Below are positions 5,986-11,132 of a DNA stretch of 11,132 nt, in pieces. A program made the translations under genes and the position numbers. This stretch comes from JBHIFB01 sp046760905. Its GTDB lineage: Bacteria > Gemmatimonadota > CAZMKB01. The stretch is taken from assembly GCA_046760905.1 (NCBI GenBank), contig JBHIFB010000109.1, forward strand, positions 1 to 11,132, in the 5' to 3' direction. A model generated the notes under the pieces. The model was not told where the DNA came from. It worked only from the letters and a program-made list of their open reading frames with translations, and searched no databases. The number at the start of each line of letters is the position of its first letter. The stretch's first letter is position 1.

Positions 5986-8900
5986 TCAGGCACTGTGCTC
6001 TGACCGTTCTATGGTTTGCTCGCTCGATTTCCGATAGACCGTGGACCGCCAGATTCTTTTCCGCCAATTGCCGGCAAGCTTCTTCATATCGAGCGTTATG
6101 GCATAGAGGCATGGAATGATAAAGAGAGTGAGAAAGGTTGCCATCAGGAGGCCCCATATGATCGTGTTGGCAAGCGGCTGCCATACTACCGACTTGCCGC
6201 CAAGGCCGATTGCCATCGGCATGAGTCCCGAAACGGTCGTGAGTGAAGTGAGGGTTATAGGCCTCAACCGGGTGCTCCCGGCGGTTACGATCGATCTCAA
6301 GGTACCTGTGCCGGTTTTTCTCTTCTTGTTGATGAAATCTATGAGGACTATGGAATCGTTGAGTGCGACACCGGCAAGAGCTACCATTCCATAAAGGGTC
6401 ACAATGCTGAAGGGATTCCCTCCCACGAGGAGTCCGAGCATGGCTCCTATGAATGCAAACGGAACGGTGAACAGGATTATAAACGGCTGGATCCACGACC
6501 CGAACTGTGAACCGAGGATCACAAGGATTATAGCAATTCCAATCATGAAGAGGTAGCCGACGTCGCTGAATATTTCCTTGAACTCCTCGAATTCACCCCT
6601 GAAGTCGAGGCTGTATCCAGGGTAGAGCTGTTCGATATTTTTGAATCTCTCACGAATAGCCCTGTTCACCTCGGAAATGTCTGTGACTTCCTCGTCGATG
6701 TCCGCGCTCACGGTTATGGCCCGGGCCAGATCGAACCTCCGGATCGCGGCGACTCCTCTTTCCCACGAAAATTTTACGAAGTTCTTGATTGGTACGAGGG
6801 CACCGTTTCTGTTTCTGATCTTCATGCTCTCGAGTGTCTCGAGGAGATTGGCCTCATCTTCCCTGAATTTCACGATTATGCTAACCTCCTCATCTCCATC
6901 CATGATGGATGAAGCCTCCTCACCATCGAAGGCTGTTCTAAGCGCCTTAGAGACATCCAGATTCGAAAAACCATAGAGGGCCGCTTTCTGTCGGTCTATC
7001 TCGATACGTATCTCTTTTTTGCCCTCATCAAAATCATCGCTTACATCTATCACCCCCGGCATAGCTGAAAGCTCGTCCTGAACGAGCCGCGCGACATCTC
7101 TCAGCTCATCAAGATATTTACCCTTCACCTTGACCTCGATCGCTTTTCCAATCGGTGGACCCGTGGGCACTTTCGCAAACTTCAGATACCCGAGGCCCGA
7201 AAGGCCACCGATCCTGTCTCTCAGATCGGCCATGATTTCGTCCGAGTTCCTCTCCCTGTCCCGTTCCTCAACGAGGTCGACCGTTATCTCCCCAACGTGC
7301 GAGCTAACGATTGTTTCGGAATCGGTGTTGAGAATGCCCGCCACGCTCGTCACCGATGTCACCTCTTCTCTCGGAAGGCCAAGCGCTTTTTCCTCTATGT
7401 ATGCGAGTGCTGAGTCGGTCTGTTCGAGCCTTGTGCCCACCGGCATTTTCACCCTTACATAGAACCGCGAGACCTCCTCGTCTGCGAACATATCGACACC
7501 GATGAGCGGAATGATTGCTGCGAGTGCGAACACGGTGAGCATGACGATAGCGACGGCGATGTAGCGTTTCCGCAGGATCCGGATCAGCGCTCTTCTGTAA
7601 AGCTTCCTCACGGTTCTGAATAAGCGGTCGCTTCTCGAGTCCGGATTATCGACTCCGCCCCAGTCTGCTATGTGTGATGGGAGAATGAAAAACGCCTCGA
7701 TGAGAGAGGCGAAAAGCGCGAAGGAAACGACGATTGGAATGATCTTCATGAATTCGCCAATGATTCCAGGCATAAGCATTAGCGGTAGAAACGCCGCCAT
7801 CGTTGTAAGGATGGATGACAGCACTGGAACAGCGACCTCCGGTGCTCCTTTCAGGACGGCATCTTTCGGGGATAGGCCCTTCTGCATGTAGCGATATGAG
7901 TTTTCCAGAATAACGATAGCGTCATCGACGATGATTCCAAGAACCAGAACGAGTCCGAACAGGGAGTTTCCGCTGAGCGATTCTCCATACCATTTCATGA
8001 AAAGGAATGTGCACATGAAAGAGATTGGGATGCCGAGACCTGCAAATATAGCGTTTCTCCAGCCTATGAACATGTAGAGTATGAGAATGACGAATATCAT
8101 CCCTATCATGGCGTTTGATTCAAGTTTGCCTATCGACTGGCTTATCCTCGTGGATGTATCATTCGTGAAGGTGATCTCCACGCCGTCCGGCAGTTTGGGG
8201 CGATAATCCTCCACTATCTTCTTTATTTCTTCGACCAGCCTGATAGTGTTCCCTTCGGTTTTTTTCTGGATGATGAGGGTAATGCATTTTTTCCCATCGA
8301 GGCGAGAGTAAGTGTCAGGCTCCTCGAAGGTATCACGTACATCAGCGACGTCATCCACACGTATGCCTCTCGGCCCATCGGTTCTCCGGATGACTATTTT
8401 CCCGATGTCCTGTGCATCTCTGGCTTCACCCAGGGATCTCACAAGGTATTCGGACCTTCCCGTGCTTATCCTTCCGCCCGGCATGTTGAGGTTCATCATC
8501 TTGATGGCATCAACGACTTCATGGAGTGTGATGTGGTAGGCTTCCAGTCTGGAAGGATCCACCTCGACCCAGATTTCCCTCTGCCGCACACCGGCGAGTG
8601 TAACCCTGGATATATCCTTCACGTTACCGATCCGTTCCTCTAGCTCTTCTCCGACATCCTTGAGAACTTCCTCCGGCACATCGCCGTAAACGACTACGTT
8701 CAGCATTGGCAGCCACGTGCTAGTCTTGAGCTGGAAGACATAGGGATCTTCTGCATCCTCCGGGAGGTCAGTCACCTTGTCGAGTTCCGAACGGAGATCA
8801 TTGAGTCTCTTGTCGAACTCATCCTGATCCATCATCTCGAATTTCACGCTGATTATGGAGTTGTTTTCGGCGGATGTGGATGAGATCATGTCGATCTTGT

Positions 8901-9123
8901 CGACGTCCTGAATCTCCTCCTCGATCGGTATGGTGACCAGCTTCTCAACCTCCTCGGAAGAGGCGCCCGGGTATGTCGTCACGATATATATCCAGTTGAA
9001 GTTTATCTCAGGCATTTCCTCCCGTGGCAGTGTCAGAAAGGAATAAGAACCGAGTACGATTATCCCTATCATTATCATGTTCACAAGGACGGGATTGTTG
9101 ACTGATATTCGAAACGGTGACAC
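5986..9123 (-). CDS. RND efflux pump, inner-membrane transporter (AcrB/HAE family)
   Basis: A 1045-residue proton-driven RND transporter, full length for the family (AcrB has 1049). It would take substrates from the periplasm or inner membrane and pass them through the fusion protein to an outer-membrane channel. It starts with the usual P-V-L-V-N-M first helix, then P-R-E-E-M-P-E-I and T-x-Y-P-G-A-S. The first large periplasmic loop spans about 35-330. Helix 4 carries the proton-relay pair D400-D401 in G-I-I-V-D-D-A-I-V-I-L-E-N. The second loop spans about 545-850. Helix 10 reads G-V-A-L-N-D-S-I-V-L-I-D-F (918-930), with N922 where AcrB has the relay lysine K940; T959 in L-T-S-L-T-T probably matches AcrB T978. 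The start is GTG 9123, sharing one base with the MFP stop (TAGTG), with AGAGGG upstream. The substrate cannot be told, and the absence of the lysine argues against strict AcrB equivalence. Confidence 0.92.
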   Translation of the reverse strand: MSPFRISVNNPVLVNMIMIGIIVLGSYSFLTLPREEMPEINFNWIYIVTTYPGASSEEVEKLVTIPIEEEIQDVDKIDMISSTSAENNSIISVKFEMMDQDEFDKRLNDLRSELDKVTDLPEDAEDPYVFQLKTSTWLPMLNVVVYGDVPEEVLKDVGEELEERIGNVKDISRVTLAGVRQREIWVEVDPSRLEAYHITLHEVVDAIKMMNLNMPGGRISTGRSEYLVRSLGEARDAQDIGKIVIRRTDGPRGIRVDDVADVRDTFEEPDTYSRLDGKKCITLIIQKKTEGNTIRLVEEIKKIVEDYRPKLPDGVEITFTNDTSTRISQSIGKLESNAMIGMIFVILILYMFIGWRNAIFAGLGIPISFMCTFLFMKWYGESLSGNSLFGLVLVLGIIVDDAIVILENSYRYMQKGLSPKDAVLKGAPEVAVPVLSSILTTMAAFLPLMLMPGIIGEFMKIIPIVVSFALFASLIEAFFILPSHIADWGGVDNPDSRSDRLFRTVRKLYRRALIRILRKRYIAVAIVMLTVFALAAIIPLIGVDMFADEEVSRFYVRVKMPVGTRLEQTDSALAYIEEKALGLPREEVTSVTSVAGILNTDSETIVSSHVGEITVDLVEERDRERNSDEIMADLRDRIGGLSGLGYLKFAKVPTGPPIGKAIEVKVKGKYLDELRDVARLVQDELSAMPGVIDVSDDFDEGKKEIRIEIDRQKAALYGFSNLDVSKALRTAFDGEEASSIMDGDEEVSIIVKFREDEANLLETLESMKIRNRNGALVPIKNFVKFSWERGVAAIRRFDLARAITVSADIDEEVTDISEVNRAIRERFKNIEQLYPGYSLDFRGEFEEFKEIFSDVGYLFMIGIAIILVILGSQFGSWIQPFIILFTVPFAFIGAMLGLLVGGNPFSIVTLYGMVALAGVALNDSIVLIDFINKKRKTGTGTLRSIVTAGSTRLRPITLTSLTTVSGLMPMAIGLGGKSVVWQPLANTIIWGLLMATFLTLFIIPCLYAITLDMKKLAGNWRKRIWRSTVYRKSSEQTIERSEHSA

Positions 9124-10229
9124 TATGTACCCTCTCTTATACTGTCTCCATCAGTGAGTGTCTCCACTCCCACGACGACGACCCTCTCGCCGGGCGATAT
9201 GCCCTCTTTTACGACTATCATCTCATCGATCGAAGGACCGATGTTAACAGTTCTCTCTAAGGCCTTATCCTCCTCTACTATGAACACTATGTGCCGTCCA
9301 GCTCTTTTGGCGATAGCATCTCTGGGAAGACAGATCACATCGGTCAATCTTCCGGTTTCGATCGAGACCCTTGCGACCATGCCGGATTTCAGCTCCAGTT
9401 CATCAGTATTCTCAGCCACCACCTCCACCGGGAAGGTGCCCGAAGCCTCGTCTGCTTTGAGGCTCGCGCTACTCACCCTTCCCGGGAACCGCCTGCCTGG
9501 GAATGCGTCAACAGAAAGTGAACATGTCTGTCCTACAGTTATCGCCAGTATTTCTCTGTCGGTGATTCCGAGTGTGACCTTCACGCTCTCGGCATCGACC
9601 ACCTCCGCCACCGGCACACCGATATTCACCATCTCACCGATATCTACCATTTTCGATGTGACTATACCATCGATGGGTGAGCTTATCCGGGTGTCTGCGT
9701 ACCTTTTTTCTGCCATCTCTAGGAGAGCCCTGGCCCTCAGGAGACTCCCCTCTGCGTTCTTGAAAGTGAGTCTCAGTGATTCGAGTTCGTTCAGACTGAT
9801 GTCGTTTGTCTCAAATAGTGTCTCCCCGCGTTCTAGATCTTTTTTCGCTTTCTCGAATGAGGCCTCAGCGATTATGACGCCCGCTCGTGCTTCTTCTGAG
9901 GCCAGGCGCGGAAGTTCGTCCTCGAGAACGAAGAGGATATCGTTTTCACGAACACGGTCGCCGACTTCCGTTTTCGCTTTTACGACTTTCCCGGAACTCT
10001 CCGCGATGATGGTGACCTGGTGCATGGCCTCCAGAATTCCCACCTCGTTCACATACCGGGGAATGTCCTCCTGCTTCACGATTACCGATTTGATCGTCTT
10101 TATTCCGGATGTCATCGACTCGATGGCGATCTTCGTCTCCCTCTCAGCACTCGTGAAATAGGTGACAAGCACCAGGAGTATGATGAGTGCAGCCAATCCT
10201 GTGATTACTCTTTTCCTCGTTATCTTCAT
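9123..10229 (-). CDS. efflux membrane fusion protein (AcrA/HlyD-like periplasmic adaptor)
   Basis: A 368-residue periplasmic adaptor linking the RND pump to an outer-membrane channel. An N-terminal signal anchor spans about 8-25 after K-I-T-R-K-R. No lipobox cysteine is present, so it is anchored by the helix rather than by lipid. The two lipoyl half-motifs are at about 70-105 (E-S-S-G-K-V...V-G-D-R-V...D-I-L-F) and 181-210 (T-R-I-S-S-P-I-D-G-I-V). The alpha-helical hairpin between them (about 107-175) is short. The beta-barrel (about 212-295) and the membrane-proximal domain (to about 365, P-G-E-R-V-V-V-V-G) follow. Its ATG overlaps the TGA of the outer-membrane factor remnant (ATGA), which suggests that its translation was originally coupled to that gene. 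It has only a weak Shine-Dalgarno sequence of its own (GGATGG), so loss of coupling could lower its expression. Confidence 0.9.
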   Translation of the reverse strand: MKITRKRVITGLAALIILLVLVTYFTSAERETKIAIESMTSGIKTIKSVIVKQEDIPRYVNEVGILEAMHQVTIIAESSGKVVKAKTEVGDRVRENDILFVLEDELPRLASEEARAGVIIAEASFEKAKKDLERGETLFETNDISLNELESLRLTFKNAEGSLLRARALLEMAEKRYADTRISSPIDGIVTSKMVDIGEMVNIGVPVAEVVDAESVKVTLGITDREILAITVGQTCSLSVDAFPGRRFPGRVSSASLKADEASGTFPVEVVAENTDELELKSGMVARVSIETGRLTDVICLPRDAIAKRAGRHIVFIVEEDKALERTVNIGPSIDEMIVVKEGISPGERVVVVGVETLTDGDSIREGT

Positions 10230-10356
10230 TTCAGGCCATCCTGCATATTCTCATAACTTCCCATCGCTCTGTCGAGCCGTGCGATCGACCCGACCATTTC
10301 AGCCGCTTTCAGCTCCAGAAGGGGAGGAGCACACAATTTGATTTACGCGTGTTCAT
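10226..10356 (-). pseudogene. remnant of a TolC-like outer-membrane efflux factor gene
   Basis: Only the two ends of a gene remain. The 5' end is ATG 10356, inside the last codons of the PadR gene, with AAGGAG at 10363-10368 six bases away. It reads M-N-T-R-K-S-N-C-V-L-L-P, like the start of a signal peptide, and in this frame hits TGA at 10309. The 3' end, in another frame, reads L-L-E-L-K-A-A-E-M-V-G-S-I-A-R-L-D-R-A-M, then G-S-Y-E-N-M-Q-D-G-L-K-stop at 10226. The pattern of alanine-rich helix ending in A-R-L-D-R-A-M-G is how OMF proteins end (typically LxxAxxxYxxAxxxLERAxG). Its stop overlaps the MFP start, exactly where an OMF gene belongs. An ordinary OMF has 400-500 residues, so I infer a deletion of about 1.2-1.4 kb with its junction near 10320-10335. 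The sequence alone supports the position and both ends, not the exact size. Confidence 0.65.
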
Positions 10357-10930
10357 GGCTTACTCCTTTTACCCGTTCCATCACTTTCAGGTCTCTCCAG
10401 CTGTCGACCTTCTTTATCTCTGCAAGAAGCTCTCTGCACCACTCAAGCTCTATTTCCATGTGGTTGCGTCCGTTCTTCATTAGCAGGTACCAGTTGAGGG
10501 TGGTACTGGGACTCTGTGCGTTGATCCTCTCCTCGAAATCCACGAGCTCTCTCTCGAGGCGGGAGATCCTTTTTTCGATGAGCTCGATAACTTTCTGCTT
10601 CGGTATCGAGGAGATGAAAGCGACTCCCAGGCCGAACGGGTATTCCCCCATATCCCTCGTCGCCAGGTATCCCTCGACGAGTTTTGCTAGCATCTGTTCA
10701 CCGCTGGTGGTTATATGATAAATGCTTCTTTCCGGGGTTTTCCCGACCTTCAGTTTTCGCGCCTCCACCATCCCCTTCTCTCGCAGCTTATTTAGGGTGT
10801 TGTAAATTGATGAGATACTGATCTTCGCCCAGATATCCATGTTCCTCTCACTGATCTGTTGATGGATCTGGTAGCCGTATTTCTCACCCTCTCTTAAAAG
10901 CCCGAGTATCGCCAGTTCGTTTTTCGCCAT
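10343..10930 (-). CDS. PadR-family transcriptional regulator
   Basis: A 195-residue PadR-type regulator, typically a dimeric repressor of the adjacent transport genes. The start is ATG 10930, chosen because AAAGGAGG lies four bases upstream; the ATG eight codons earlier would place that site inside the gene. The N-terminal winged helix is clear: N-E-L-A-I-L-G-L-L-R-E-G, K-Y-G-Y-Q-I-H-Q-Q-I, then the recognition helix I-S-I-S-S-I-Y-N-T-L-N-K-L-R-E-K-G-M-V (37-55) and the wing up to Y-H-I-T-T-S-G (71-77). A helical C-terminal half follows with a coiled-coil-like segment (about 111-137, K-R-I-S-R-L-E-R-E-L), as in PadR proteins with a Vir_act_alpha_C-type dimerisation domain. It is the first gene of the efflux operon and its 3' end overlaps the start of the decayed OMF gene. 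The promoter upstream has a perfect palindrome, consistent with autoregulation. The effector is unknown. Confidence 0.88.
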   Translation of the reverse strand: MAKNELAILGLLREGEKYGYQIHQQISERNMDIWAKISISSIYNTLNKLREKGMVEARKLKVGKTPERSIYHITTSGEQMLAKLVEGYLATRDMGEYPFGLGVAFISSIPKQKVIELIEKRISRLERELVDFEERINAQSPSTTLNWYLLMKNGRNHMEIELEWCRELLAEIKKVDSWRDLKVMERVKGVSHEHA

Positions 10931-11002
10931 TTTGCCTCCTTTGGAGAAATCCATAGAGAGTTGAGACGTTCTATTTGTTTGATTTTCGAATATATTAGAA
11001 AT

Positions 11003-11019
11003 TATTACATTTTGTAATA
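11003..11019. promoter_or_regulatory. palindromic operator candidate for the PadR regulator
   Basis: TATTACA-TTT-TGTAATA is a perfect seven-base inverted repeat with a three-base centre. It lies just downstream of the predicted -10, roughly at +3 to +19 of the efflux operon transcript. The ACA/TGT half-sites at a fixed distance resemble the ATGT/ACAT-type palindromes described for PadR regulators. The surrounding AT-rich sequence makes chance palindromes somewhat more likely. Confidence 0.5.
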
Positions 11020-11028
11020 TTATATAAT

Positions 11029-11055
11029 ATAATATCAGATGAGTTTATCTGTCAA
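11029..11055 (-). promoter_or_regulatory. promoter of the PadR-MFP-RND operon
   Basis: The minus strand has TTGACA (11055-11050) and the extended -10 TG-A-TATTAT (TATTAT at 11034-11029), separated by 15 bases. TATATT at a spacing of 18 is an alternative -10. The perfect -35 and the TGn motif make a strong promoter likely. The mRNA would start near 11022, about 90 bases before the PadR start. From 11056 to the window end I see no gene. Confidence 0.6.
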
Positions 11056-11132
11056 GCCGAATCGAGTAGGTCTTTCACCAAAAATTTAAACTTACTTTCT
11101 GTAACTGTGTAAATACCAAAAGTTAGTAATTC

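Noticed and set aside
5726..6496. A 256-codon open frame on the minus strand overlapping the RND 3' end
   Set aside because: Within the RND gene it is a shadow frame with an unusual composition (many H, R, C). Its lower part covers the lipoprotein leader, where no recognisable protein pattern appears.
1852..8560. About ten GGATCC hexamers in the window, more than random expectation
   Set aside because: They lie mostly in coding sequence and fit GGA-TCC, GAT-CC and similar codon pairs; no methylase or restriction gene is present to give them a meaning.
9154..10161. A 335-codon plus-strand open frame antisense to the MFP gene
   Set aside because: Serine/threonine-rich shadow of a GA-rich coding gene; no ribosome binding site, no domain pattern, and the opposite strand is a clear MFP.
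10309..10356. The 15-codon frame at the OMF start as a regulatory leader peptide for the MFP
   Set aside because: It ends 80 bases before the MFP start with no attenuator structure visible; decay of the OMF gene explains it better.
11064..11132. Imperfect inverted repeat AACTTACT / AGTTAGTA near the window end
   Set aside because: Several mismatches in an AT-rich stretch; cannot be told from chance.

Overview
The window looks like a chromosomal stretch from a Gram-negative bacterium. It holds a tripartite-type RND efflux operon, a GT9 (heptosyltransferase-family) glycosyltransferase and a lipoprotein. AGA, AGG and ATA codons are used freely, and the ABC transporter / M1 peptidase fusion architecture is, from memory, common in Bacteroidota, Gemmatimonadota and related uncultured phyla. 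I would guess an uncultured lineage of that broad kind; the phylum cannot be fixed from this window. There are no rRNA or tRNA genes, no insertion sequences and no CRISPR array.

Layout. (1) 34-3106, minus strand: a two-gene ABC exporter locus in decay. The ATPase gene (2226-3106) carries a one-base frameshift in an A5 run. The permease/M1-aminopeptidase fusion gene (34-2190) has lost most of its membrane domain and part of its C-terminal region through three internal deletions, two of which change frame. The zinc-peptidase domain is still open and keeps its catalytic residues. (2) 3107-3319: a divergent intergenic region with a promoter candidate and a small hairpin. (3) 3320-4474, plus strand: an intact GT9 glycosyltransferase whose 3' end overlaps the convergent gene by 26 bases. 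(4) 4449-5729, minus: an FG-GAP/VCBS-repeat lipoprotein with its own near-consensus sigma-70 promoter and a leader of about 180 nt that contains a hairpin. (5) 5986-10930, minus: a PadR-type regulator, the gutted remains of a TolC-like outer-membrane factor gene, a membrane fusion protein and an RND pump. Genes here overlap or nearly abut, and a strong promoter with a perfect palindrome lies upstream of the regulator.

How the genes fit together. The last region was probably a self-regulated PadR-OMF-MFP-RND efflux operon. The OMF gene now consists of its start (with an excellent ribosome binding site) and about its last 30 codons, so MFP and RND would need an outer-membrane channel encoded elsewhere. 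The ABC locus would have been an ATPase plus a permease carrying a periplasmic M1 domain.

Most notable observation: four internal gene deletions and one single-base frameshift are concentrated in three genes of two transport systems, while RND, MFP, PadR, GT9 and the lipoprotein gene stay fully open. Real recent gene decay and an assembly artefact are both possible; read mapping across the junctions would decide. I found no convincing new multi-gene system here.
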